Below are positions 24,625 through 33,049 of a DNA stretch of 64,000 nucleotides, one piece after another. A model generated the notes under the pieces. The model searched no databases and was not told the DNA's origin. It saw only the letters and a list, made by a program, of their open reading frames with translations. Both the position numbers and the translations under genes were made by a program. The stretch is from assembly GCA_937873515.1 (NCBI GenBank), contig CALMYB010000022.1, positions 55,074 through 119,073 on the forward strand, given 5' to 3'. Numbering within the stretch: the first letter of the stretch is position 1; each line of letters starts with the position of its first letter. The DNA comes from an uncultured Acidobacteriota bacterium (lineage in GTDB: Bacteria > Acidobacteriota > Blastocatellia > Pyrinomonadales > Pyrinomonadaceae).

Positions 24625-26885
24625 TGGCAGAACCGATAAAAATAACGATCAACGGGCAGGAAGTTGACACCGAGAAAGGCGCGCGGCTCATAGACGTATG
24701 CCGTGACAATGGCGTCGGCATCCCTTCTTTTTGCTACTACAAGGATCTCGCACTGCAGTCCTCGTGCCGAATGTGCTTGGTGCGCATCGAGAAGATGCCG
24801 AAGCTGCAAACATCCTGCACTATCACCTGCACCGATGGAATGGTCGTTACGACCGTCAGCGAAGAGGTCGAAAAGGCGCAGCGTGCGATGGGCGAGTTCC
24901 TTCTGGCGAATCATCCGCTTGATTGTCCGCAGTGCGACCGAGGCGGCGAATGCGAACTGCAGGAGGTCATTTTCGATTGGGGCGATGTTGAGGAGCGATT
25001 CTTTGAGAATAAGAACGTAGCTCCTGAGAAGTTCCTCTCGCCGGTCATCGCGAACGACCCGCAGCGCTGCATTCTTTGCAAACGATGTACGCGAGTCTGC
25101 GATGAATGGATGGGCGAAGATGCCATCGAGGCCGCGAACCGCGGCGTGAGTACCGTCATTGGAACCTACGGAGGATGGCTCAATTGTTCGCAATGCGGAA
25201 ACTGCGTTGAGGTTTGCCCAACCGGTACGCTGCTTGATGCGGTTTATCGTCACGAAACTCGTCCCTGGGAGCTTGAGCAGATCGTCTCGACGGACGTTTA
25301 CGGTTCCGACGGTATGCAGATCTCTATCGGAGCGCGCGGAGGCAAAGTGCACCGCGTCGTGGCTCGCGATCGTTATGTAAATGGCCTTAACGGCGAGTTC
25401 TTGGATGTAAAGGCGCGCTATGCGCACGGGTTTATCAATCACGATGATCGTCTGAAAACGCCGCTGATCCGATATTCAAAGGGAGGCAAGCTCATTCCCG
25501 CCACTTGGGACGAGGCGATCAAATTCGCCGCCGAGAAGTTGACCGAGGCAGGTTCGGATACCGCGGTTATCGCGAGCCCGAGGCTCACGAATGAATCGAT
25601 CTTCGCATTGAAAGAATTTGCCTCCGCGGCAATAAAGACTGACCGTGTAGCTGTCAGCGACCCTTTCGATCTCCGCCCGATATTCGAAAATCTGAGCGTC
25701 GACCTTGCTACGCACGCTGAGATCCGGAAGGCGGCGGCGATAGTGCTTATCGGAGGCGAACCAGAAGAGGAGCAGACATTTACCGCAAAGCAGATCAGAC
25801 AGGCCGTGCGAAACGATGGGGCGGCGTTCGTGTGCGTCAATGACACGCCGACAAATCTTTCACGCCGTGCTACGCATTTTATTCATTCTGCTCCGGGAAC
25901 TGAGTCAGCATTCGCACTGGCTTTGCTCGACAACTCTTCGATCGACGCTGCCGCACAGAAAATGGCGGTCGATCCGGCCGGAGTTCGCCGGGCGATCGAG
26001 GCGGTCTCAGCCGCATCGGGCGATGTTGTTCTGGTTTATGGCGAGGATATCGCGGTCGAAGCTCAGATCGCACTGGCCTCAGGAGCCGCTAAGCTCAGCG
26101 GTGAAGGACGGCGTGTTCTTCTGCACCCGCTTGCGCGTTATAACAATTCGGTCGGAGCAAACGACATACTTTCACAAAGAAAGACGGCCGCTGATGCGTT
26201 AAAGGGTGCAAAGGCGGCGTTGGTCGCGGGAAGCCTTCAGGATCCAAAGGCTCTCGACGGCGTCGGCTTTGTCGCAGTTCAAGAACTTTTCCTTACAGAA
26301 ACGGCCGAGATGGCCGACGTTGTCTTCCCGGCAGCAAGTTTTGCGGAAGTTGACGGCACATTCACGAACAATGCGGGTAACGTTCAGCGAGTTCGCAAAG
26401 CGATCGAGCCGGTGAACCAATCTCGTGCAGACTGGCTGATCACGGCTCAGATCGCACGCGAAATTGGAACGGAAATATTGCCCGAAAAGGCATCGTCCGC
26501 GGTCTTTAGGCAGCTGACGAGGTCCGTTGGCATTTATGAAGGCTTGACGTACCCGCTCATCCGTGACGAGCGGGAACCGGTTCAAGCGAAATACCCGACT
26601 GCGGCCAATGCGGCGCCGCTTGATGGCCTGCGAAAGGCCGTCGATGCGATGCAGCCGGGCGAAAGGATCAATGAAACGCCGCGTATCGGCCACAAACTGC
26701 ACAGGCTGACGACAATGACCTCAAAAACGCCGCAGTTCCATTTGCTTGCGAACGGCAATCCGAAGCCGCCGAATCTTATGGTAGCACCGCTTGTTCAGAT
26801 CAATTTGGATGGCTCACCAAGAGAAGAAGGCATTGCAGAGGCGGCCGGCGTGAGCGTGAGCGATAGGAGCATTCCGAGAAAGTAA
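24624..26885 (+). CDS. nuoG: NADH-quinone oxidoreductase subunit G
   Basis: 753 residues. The N-terminal [2Fe-2S] ligands are C37, C48, C51 and C65. The His-ligated cluster uses H97, C101, C104 and C110 (HPLDCPQCDRGGEC). Two further [4Fe-4S] sets follow: C149, C152, C155, C159 and C188, C191, C194, C198, the latter corresponding to the N7-type site. A degenerate molybdopterin oxidoreductase domain then runs to about residue 680. It carries electrons through the peripheral arm. It starts inside the stop of the DUF1579 gene. Confidence 0.95.
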   Translation: MAEPIKITINGQEVDTEKGARLIDVCRDNGVGIPSFCYYKDLALQSSCRMCLVRIEKMPKLQTSCTITCTDGMVVTTVSEEVEKAQRAMGEFLLANHPLDCPQCDRGGECELQEVIFDWGDVEERFFENKNVAPEKFLSPVIANDPQRCILCKRCTRVCDEWMGEDAIEAANRGVSTVIGTYGGWLNCSQCGNCVEVCPTGTLLDAVYRHETRPWELEQIVSTDVYGSDGMQISIGARGGKVHRVVARDRYVNGLNGEFLDVKARYAHGFINHDDRLKTPLIRYSKGGKLIPATWDEAIKFAAEKLTEAGSDTAVIASPRLTNESIFALKEFASAAIKTDRVAVSDPFDLRPIFENLSVDLATHAEIRKAAAIVLIGGEPEEEQTFTAKQIRQAVRNDGAAFVCVNDTPTNLSRRATHFIHSAPGTESAFALALLDNSSIDAAAQKMAVDPAGVRRAIEAVSAASGDVVLVYGEDIAVEAQIALASGAAKLSGEGRRVLLHPLARYNNSVGANDILSQRKTAADALKGAKAALVAGSLQDPKALDGVGFVAVQELFLTETAEMADVVFPAASFAEVDGTFTNNAGNVQRVRKAIEPVNQSRADWLITAQIAREIGTEILPEKASSAVFRQLTRSVGIYEGLTYPLIRDEREPVQAKYPTAANAAPLDGLRKAVDAMQPGERINETPRIGHKLHRLTTMTSKTPQFHLLANGNPKPPNLMVAPLVQINLDGSPREEGIAEAAGVSVSDRSIPRK

Positions 26886-26891
26886 GAGAAC

Positions 26892-27986
26892 ATGGAAGAG
26901 ACTCTTAAACTGATATTTCCGTATGTCGTCGTCCTGATCGGCGTCCTTCTGGCGTTTCAAGGTGTGTTGATGATCGTGGCATACACGGTTCTCGGAGAGC
27001 GAAAGGTGCTCGGATGGATCCAGGGCCGCGTCGGCCCTAATCGCGTCGGCCCCTGGGGCGTACTCCAGCCTTTTGCCGACCTTCTGAAGTTCATCTTGAA
27101 GGAAGACATCGTTCCGAACGAATCGTCGAAGGTGATCTATTACCTGGCACCATTTATCGCTCTTACATGTGCGTTGATGCCGATCGTGGTCTATCCCTTC
27201 GGCCCGACGATCACGACCATCGACTGGAGCTTTCTGCCGTATGGCATCGCCGAGGGCGTACACACTCTGCGGCTTGTTATCGCGCAGATCGACGTCGGCG
27301 TGTTGTTCGTGCTTTCGATAACCTCGGTAGGCGTTTACGGCATTATGCTCGCGGGTTGGTCATCGAACAGCAAATACAGCTTGATGGGCGGACTGCGTTC
27401 ATCCGCGCAGATGATCTCGTACGAACTCGCTATGGGAGCGTCTGTCATCGGCGTCGTGATGCTTGCGGGTTCGCTCGATCTTACCCGGATCGTCCAGGCG
27501 CAAATGGGTTCGCCGTGGTATATGCGGTGGTTCATCATTCCGCAGTTCATCGGGTTTGTGGTCTTTCTTATTTCTGCGTTCGCGGAAACGAACCGCGTAC
27601 CGTTCGATCTGCCTGAAGCGGAGACCGAACTCGTCGCAGGATTCCACACAGAGTATTCAGCCCTGAAGTTCGCGCTCTTTTTCATGGCCGAGTACGTGAA
27701 TATGTTCACGGTCTCGATGATGGCGACCGTGCTTTTCCTTGGCGGTTGGTATGTGCCGGGACTTAGCCATCTATTTGACGTCGGCTCTGTTCCGTACGCG
27801 CTTATCAGCATCGGGGCGTTCGTCGGAAAGGTCATCTTTTTCTTGTTCCTTTACATTTGGATCCGCGGAACACTGCCGCGTTTCCGTTTCGATCAACTGA
27901 TGAATTTCGGATGGAAGTTCCTCTTGCCGCTCGGCCTTTTGAATTTGATCGGGACGATCATTGTGGTCTTTTTCCTGAATCGCTAG
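26892..27986 (+). CDS. nuoH: NADH-quinone oxidoreductase subunit H
   Basis: 364 residues, about eight membrane helices. Signatures are LGERKVLGWIQGRVGPNRVG, GVLQPFADLLKFILKED, SSNSKYSLMGGLRSSAQMISYE, AETNRVPFDLPEAETELVAG and FLYIWIRGTLPRFRFDQLM. It forms part of the quinone tunnel and links the peripheral arm to the proton pumps. In most operons nuoI follows; here nuoJ comes 21 bases later. Confidence 0.96.
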   Translation: MEETLKLIFPYVVVLIGVLLAFQGVLMIVAYTVLGERKVLGWIQGRVGPNRVGPWGVLQPFADLLKFILKEDIVPNESSKVIYYLAPFIALTCALMPIVVYPFGPTITTIDWSFLPYGIAEGVHTLRLVIAQIDVGVLFVLSITSVGVYGIMLAGWSSNSKYSLMGGLRSSAQMISYELAMGASVIGVVMLAGSLDLTRIVQAQMGSPWYMRWFIIPQFIGFVVFLISAFAETNRVPFDLPEAETELVAGFHTEYSALKFALFFMAEYVNMFTVSMMATVLFLGGWYVPGLSHLFDVGSVPYALISIGAFVGKVIFFLFLYIWIRGTLPRFRFDQLMNFGWKFLLPLGLLNLIGTIIVVFFLNR

Positions 27987-28007
27987 GAAAGGGCACGAAA
28001 TAACATT

Positions 28008-28571
28008 ATGGTTTCGACCGCATTATTTTTCTTATTCGCCGGGTTCGCGATAATGTGCGCCATTTCGATGGTCTATCACAAGAATCCGCTCTATAGCGCT
28101 ATCTCGCTCGTTGGGGTATTCCTTTCGCTCGCCTGCATATATCTGACGCTTGCGGCTCCATTCATCGCCATTGTGCAGATATTGGTCTATGCGGGAGCGA
28201 TAATGGTGCTCGTTGTCTTCGTCATAATGCTTTTGAATCTTGACGATGAGCCGAACACGTCGCGGTTGAAGTATTTGTATGCGCTCGGCGGCGGGTTGGG
28301 CATCGTCTTGCTCGCGCAGACGCTTTTTGTCGTCTATGCCGTTTCGCGGACGCCGAATCAGGCGATCGACCCGAACGTGACCGTCGGCAACACGATCGAC
28401 ATTGGGCGTGCGATGTACACGGATTATCTTCTCCCGGTCGAGATCGTCGGGGTGATGCTTTTGATGGCCATTGTCGGCTCGGTCGTGCTTGCTCGCCGTC
28501 TGTCTCAACCGCAGCTTGAGCTTGTGATCGACAAGGAAGAAGAGCGCATCAGCGAGGAGATCAACTCCTAG
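28008..28571 (+). CDS. nuoJ: NADH-quinone oxidoreductase subunit J
   Basis: 187 residues, five membrane helices. Typical segments are YHKNPLYSAISLVGVFLSLA and IAIVQILVYAGAIMVLVVFV, with the pi-bulge helix TM3. A short charged C-terminal tail (IDKEEERISEEINS) follows. It is a membrane-arm subunit of complex I. It directly follows nuoH, showing that nuoI is missing at this position. Confidence 0.95.
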   Translation: MVSTALFFLFAGFAIMCAISMVYHKNPLYSAISLVGVFLSLACIYLTLAAPFIAIVQILVYAGAIMVLVVFVIMLLNLDDEPNTSRLKYLYALGGGLGIVLLAQTLFVVYAVSRTPNQAIDPNVTVGNTIDIGRAMYTDYLLPVEIVGVMLLMAIVGSVVLARRLSQPQLELVIDKEEERISEEINS

Positions 28572-28583
28572 TACAGGGAATTT

Positions 28584-28889
28584 ATGGAACCGAATCTTGC
28601 AACATATCTTGGTCTTTCCGGAATACTGTTTACGATCGGATGCGTTGGCGTCGTCTTTAAACGGAACGCACTGGGAATGTTTATGTGCATCGAGCTTATG
28701 CTCAATGCGGTAAACCTTACCTTCGTCGCATTTTCACGCTATTACGCTGACGTTCATGGCCAGCTCTTCGTATTTATGGTGATGAGCGTTGCGGCGGCCG
28801 AAGCAGCCGTCGGTCTCGGCATTTTTATAGCATTTTTCCGCAACCGGCAGTCGATCGATGTCGATACCGCAAGCATTTTGAAGAATTGA
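28584..28889 (+). CDS. nuoK: NADH-quinone oxidoreductase subunit K
   Basis: 101 residues, three helices. It has YLGLSGILFTIGCVGVVFKRN and the conserved acidic residues of the proton path in FMCIELMLNAVNLTF and VAAAEAAVGLGIFIAFFRN. It is an antiporter-like membrane subunit encoded between nuoJ and nuoL. Its stop is three bases before the nuoL start. Confidence 0.96.
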   Translation: MEPNLATYLGLSGILFTIGCVGVVFKRNALGMFMCIELMLNAVNLTFVAFSRYYADVHGQLFVFMVMSVAAAEAAVGLGIFIAFFRNRQSIDVDTASILKN

Positions 28890-28892
28890 TCG

Positions 28893-31088
28893 ATGATTGA
28901 AACTAACCTTCTAAGCTTGATCATTTTTGCGCCGCTTGCCGGTGCGGTCATCAATTGGCTTATCGGCGGCCGGCTGAAGAATGAGACGTTCTCCGGACTG
29001 ATCGGCTGCGGTACGATCGCGATTTCGACCATCGCGGCATTTATGGTCGCTTTCGGGATCGGAACGGGACAGCCTGGAGCACTGGTTGCCGACAGACCGA
29101 TATTCGATCAGATCTGGACGTGGATCCAGGTCGGCAGCTTCCGCTCGGACTTTGGCCTGGCGATGGATCGGCTTTCCGGGATCTACGCGTGCTTCATCAC
29201 GTTCGTCGGCCTTTTGATCCACATTTTTGCGACCGGCTATATGCACGGGGACAAAGGATTCTACCGCTTCTTTGCGTACCTGAATCTCTTTATGTTCTCG
29301 ATGCTCACGCTCATCCTCGGCGACAACATCCTACTGATGTTCGTTGGTTGGGAAGGCGTAGGCCTTTGCTCGTATCTCTTGATCGGCTACTACATCAAGC
29401 TCGACGAAGCCCGTCGTGCCGCAAAGAAAGCTTTCGTAATGAACCGTATCGGCGATTGGGGCGTGCTGATAGGGATCTTCCTGCTTTTTACGCTTACCGG
29501 CTCGATCTCATTTTTCGACAAAACGGTTGACGGCGTACAGGTTCACAGTTCGCTGGCCGCGATCGCGCAGATGGCTCAGGAACCTTTTGCTTGGGGAACG
29601 ATATTTGCGGGCGGAATCACGTCGGTCGCGGTTCTGCTCTTTATTGGTGCGACCGGCAAATCGGCCCAGATCCCGCTCTTTACGTGGCTGCCCGACGCGA
29701 TGGCCGGCCCGACACCTGTTTCTGCTCTTATCCACGCGGCGACGATGGTAACCGCAGGTGTCTATATGGTCGTTCGCTGCAATGCGATCTTCCAGAATGC
29801 ACCGACCGCAATGTTCATCGTCGCGATCATCGGATGTGCGACCGCTCTATTTGCTGCGACTGTCGGGCTTGCGCAGAACGACATCAAGAAGGTGCTCGCG
29901 TATTCGACCGTCTCACAGCTTGGATATATGTTCCTTGCGTGCGGTGTCGGAGCATTTATCGCCGCGATCTTTCACGTGATGACGCACGCCTTCTTCAAGG
30001 CACTTCTCTTCCTTGGCTCAGGCTCGGTGATCGCGGGAATGCACCACGAGCAGGATATGCGTCGGATGGGCAACTTGCGAAAGTATATGCCGATCACGTA
30101 CGTGACGATGGGTGCGGCTTGGCTTGCGATCTGCGGCATTCCGATCTGGGCAGGTTTCTTTTCTAAGGACGAGATCCTCTTCAAGACATTTGCCGCTTCG
30201 GGGCCGCTCGGCAACTGGGCGTATGTCCTTTGGGCCGTCGGCCTTGCAACGGCCGTGTTAACAGCGGTCTATATGACGCGCCTGATGGTTATGACGTTCT
30301 TTGGTGAAGAGCGTTTTCATCAAGTACTCGATGGCGAGCATCACGCGGACGATCATGCACACGATGATTCTCATTCCGCGGCCGAGGATGACGAGGATGA
30401 TGCACACCACGCACTTCCGGCCGATTTCAAACCGCACGAATCGCCGTGGTCTATGACGGTGCCGCTTATAGCGCTCGCGATACTTTCGACGGTCGGCGGC
30501 CTTGTCGGAATTCCGTATGCCGTAAGTTCGCTTTTTGGTGCCGGCGATGTGAACGTATTCCATCGAACGCTTGCGCCGGTAATAGTCGAGGTCGGTAAAC
30601 CGCATGCGATCGCGCCGTCAACGGAGCATGCTGCGGTTAATGGACAACACGCAACGGAGTCTGCCGCTGCCCCGGCCCATGGTGAAGAGGCTCACGACCC
30701 GCACGAGATATCACTCGAACGCACTCTTGCCGTTGTCTCGGTCGTGCTTGCTCTATTTGGCATCGCGATCGGCTGGCTGGTGTTCTCGAAGACACCGCTC
30801 AAGGCTTTGCCCAAGATCCTTCAGGACAAGTGGCGTATCGATGAGCTTTACAACGGCTACATTGTCGATCCGATCACGAAGCTTTCGCGCGAAGGCCTAT
30901 GGAAAGCGTTCGATCTTGGCTTCATCGACGGTATCGTAAATGGCATCGGGCATTTTATGGTCGAGGCGGGCAACGCGGTGCGAAGCCTTCAGGTCGGTTT
31001 TGTGCGTAGTTACGCGGCGATCATTCTCTTCGGAGCACTCGCCGTGATCGGATATTTTATTTATTACGGACTGAAGCTCGTCGGCTGA
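28893..31088 (+). CDS. nuoL: NADH-quinone oxidoreductase subunit L, with His/Asp-rich insertions
   Basis: 731 residues, the largest pump subunit. Signatures are MFVGWEGVGLCSYLLIGYY, KSAQIPLFTWLPDAMAGPTPVSALIHAATMVTAGVY in parts, and VTHAFFKALLFLGSGSVI-like text (VMTHAFFKALLFLGSG). About 100 residues more than E. coli NuoL come partly from two loops. One, near residues 480-512, is His/Asp-rich (HHADDHAHDDSHS and DDEDDAHHAL); the other, near 577-606, is His/Ala-rich. They may bind metal or be disordered. The C-terminal lateral helix region is present. Confidence 0.95.
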   Translation: MIETNLLSLIIFAPLAGAVINWLIGGRLKNETFSGLIGCGTIAISTIAAFMVAFGIGTGQPGALVADRPIFDQIWTWIQVGSFRSDFGLAMDRLSGIYACFITFVGLLIHIFATGYMHGDKGFYRFFAYLNLFMFSMLTLILGDNILLMFVGWEGVGLCSYLLIGYYIKLDEARRAAKKAFVMNRIGDWGVLIGIFLLFTLTGSISFFDKTVDGVQVHSSLAAIAQMAQEPFAWGTIFAGGITSVAVLLFIGATGKSAQIPLFTWLPDAMAGPTPVSALIHAATMVTAGVYMVVRCNAIFQNAPTAMFIVAIIGCATALFAATVGLAQNDIKKVLAYSTVSQLGYMFLACGVGAFIAAIFHVMTHAFFKALLFLGSGSVIAGMHHEQDMRRMGNLRKYMPITYVTMGAAWLAICGIPIWAGFFSKDEILFKTFAASGPLGNWAYVLWAVGLATAVLTAVYMTRLMVMTFFGEERFHQVLDGEHHADDHAHDDSHSAAEDDEDDAHHALPADFKPHESPWSMTVPLIALAILSTVGGLVGIPYAVSSLFGAGDVNVFHRTLAPVIVEVGKPHAIAPSTEHAAVNGQHATESAAAPAHGEEAHDPHEISLERTLAVVSVVLALFGIAIGWLVFSKTPLKALPKILQDKWRIDELYNGYIVDPITKLSREGLWKAFDLGFIDGIVNGIGHFMVEAGNAVRSLQVGFVRSYAAIILFGALAVIGYFIYYGLKLVG

Positions 31089-31101
31089 TCCGGAGGTAGA
31101 A

Positions 31102-31407
31102 ATGGAGCTTTCCGTTAATGAAGAGATCGTCGCTCGCGAAGCGACAGAGAACGACATCGAAAGCGCGATCCGCGGGCTCAGGTCTTCCGGAGATGATTCG
31201 TTCGCGATCTTGACATTGTTTGAGAACAGCTTTATCCAGACCGTCTTTGCCGACGATGGCTATGGCCTTGAATACAAAAAAGACGACGATCTTTTTGGCT
31301 GTTACGACGAATTGAACGAGGACGCTGTCATAAAGGCTTTCGTCTATTATTTGAATCGCGACGAAAGGTTAATGACGGAATATACGTGGGAGCCTGTCGA
31401 ATACTAA
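31102..31407 (+). CDS. Unknown acidic 101-aa protein between nuoL and nuoM
   Basis: Preceded by a strong CCGGAGGT ribosome site. It is soluble and acidic with no signal peptide (ELSVNEEIVAREATENDIESA, DDSFAILTLFENSFIQTVF, YGLEYKKDDDLFGCYDELN). The alternation of strands and helices fits a small alpha/beta domain like those of immunity or SUKH-like proteins, but I do not recognise it. Its position between two proton-pump genes suggests co-regulation, not necessarily a complex I role. Confidence 0.75.
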   Translation: MELSVNEEIVAREATENDIESAIRGLRSSGDDSFAILTLFENSFIQTVFADDGYGLEYKKDDDLFGCYDELNEDAVIKAFVYYLNRDERLMTEYTWEPVEY

Positions 31408-31441
31408 AGAGAACTTTAACGAGGCTCATTGACGAATAGAA

Positions 31442-33049
31442 ATGGATCTTATAAAAGAAAATCTGCTCACGATCCTGATCCTGCTGCCGACGGTCGGTGC
31501 GATCGCTGCGATCGCATACAAAGCGGTTACGAAGGACGACTCATCGCAAAGATGGTTCGCTCTCATCATAACAACGCTCAATTTTCTGATCTCGCTGCTC
31601 ATGTTCACACGCGGCGTGCCTGCAGTCGGCGGCTTCGAGTTCGAACAGAATGTGCCGTGGATCCCCGCGATCCACACAAATTATCACGTCGGCGTCGATG
31701 GCCTCAGCTTCTGGCTCGTATTGCTCACGACCTTCATAATGCCGCTTTCCGTGTTGTGTGCATGGACGGCCGTTGAGAAGAAAAAAACAGCCTTTTTCGC
31801 ATTCCTGCTTTTGCTTGAATCTGCAATGCTCGGCGTTTTCGTAACGCTTGACCTGCTCGTTTTTTATCTTTTCTTTGAAGCGTCGCTCATCCCGATGTTC
31901 TTCCTGATCGGCGTTTGGGGCGGAAAGAATCGCATCTATGCGGCGGTAAAATTCTTTATCTTCACGGCCGTCGGCAGTCTGCTGATGCTGGTCGCGATAA
32001 TCTCGCTATATTACATTTACGCAGGTGCGGTGCAAGGTTCGGGATCGTTCGACTTTGTTGAGATCCTGGCCGCGATGCAGTCCGGCAAGCTCGTACTGGG
32101 TTCGCAGGCGGGAATGCTGCTGTTCTTGGCATTTGCGCTTTCATTCGCGATCAAAGTGCCGATCTTTCCGGTACACACGTGGCTGCCTGATGCTCACACC
32201 GAAGCGCCGACCGCCGGCTCGGTCATTCTTGCTGCGATCCTGCTCAAGATGGGGACCTACGGGCTGATGCGGTTCAATTTCGCATTCTTCCCCGACCAGG
32301 CGCGCGAGACCGCTTGGATATTTATCACTTTGGCCGTGATCGGCATCATTTACGGAGCACTCGTCGCGATGGTCCAGCCGGACTGGAAGCGTTTGATCGC
32401 CTACACTTCGGTCGCGCACATGGGGTTTGTCGTACTCGGAATGTTCTCGTTCACCGAACTCGGGATGCAGGGAGCCGTGTATCAGATGCTGAATCACGGC
32501 GTCTCGACCGGAGCTCTCTTCATCCTTGTCGGCTTTGCCTACGAACGTCGCCACACGCGTGAGATCAGCGAGTACGGCGGGCTTGCGAACGTAATGCCGA
32601 ATTACGCGGCGATCTTCATCATCACGACCATGTCGTCGATCGGCCTGCCGTTCCTAAATGGCTTTGTCGGGGAATTCCTGATCATGGTCGGGATGTTCAA
32701 GTCGAACATCCTGAATGTCACCGCATCTACGAATTGGAACTATGTCGCGGCGATGGCCGCCGGAATCGGCGTGATCCTCGCGGCGGTCTATCTGCTGTGG
32801 CTCGTCCAGCGGGTCTTCTTCGGCAAGGTGACGAACTCCGAGAACAAAAAATTGACCGACCTGAACGCGCGTGAGATCGGCTTGATGATACCGCTTCTTA
32901 TCGCGATGGTGGTGATGGGCGTTTATCCGAAGCCTTTCCTCGAAAGGACAGATCGAGCGATCAAGACGATCGAAGCTCGCGTTATGAAGTCGGCCGGAGG
33001 AGCGGTCGAGAAGACTGAACTCGATACAAAGGCCCTCGAAAATAGATAA
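31442..33049 (+). CDS. nuoM: NADH-quinone oxidoreductase subunit M
   Basis: 535 residues, 14 predicted helices. It has the antiporter-like core: VDGLSFWLVLLTTFIMPLSV, LVFYLFFEASLIPMFFLIGVWGG in parts, FPVHTWLPDAHTEAPTAGSV, LKMGTYGLMRFN, and AYTSVAHMGFVVLGMFSF with the conserved Lys and His residues. It is a proton-pumping membrane subunit. Its TAA overlaps the nuoN ATG by one base. Confidence 0.96.
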   Translation: MDLIKENLLTILILLPTVGAIAAIAYKAVTKDDSSQRWFALIITTLNFLISLLMFTRGVPAVGGFEFEQNVPWIPAIHTNYHVGVDGLSFWLVLLTTFIMPLSVLCAWTAVEKKKTAFFAFLLLLESAMLGVFVTLDLLVFYLFFEASLIPMFFLIGVWGGKNRIYAAVKFFIFTAVGSLLMLVAIISLYYIYAGAVQGSGSFDFVEILAAMQSGKLVLGSQAGMLLFLAFALSFAIKVPIFPVHTWLPDAHTEAPTAGSVILAAILLKMGTYGLMRFNFAFFPDQARETAWIFITLAVIGIIYGALVAMVQPDWKRLIAYTSVAHMGFVVLGMFSFTELGMQGAVYQMLNHGVSTGALFILVGFAYERRHTREISEYGGLANVMPNYAAIFIITTMSSIGLPFLNGFVGEFLIMVGMFKSNILNVTASTNWNYVAAMAAGIGVILAAVYLLWLVQRVFFGKVTNSENKKLTDLNAREIGLMIPLLIAMVVMGVYPKPFLERTDRAIKTIEARVMKSAGGAVEKTELDTKALENR

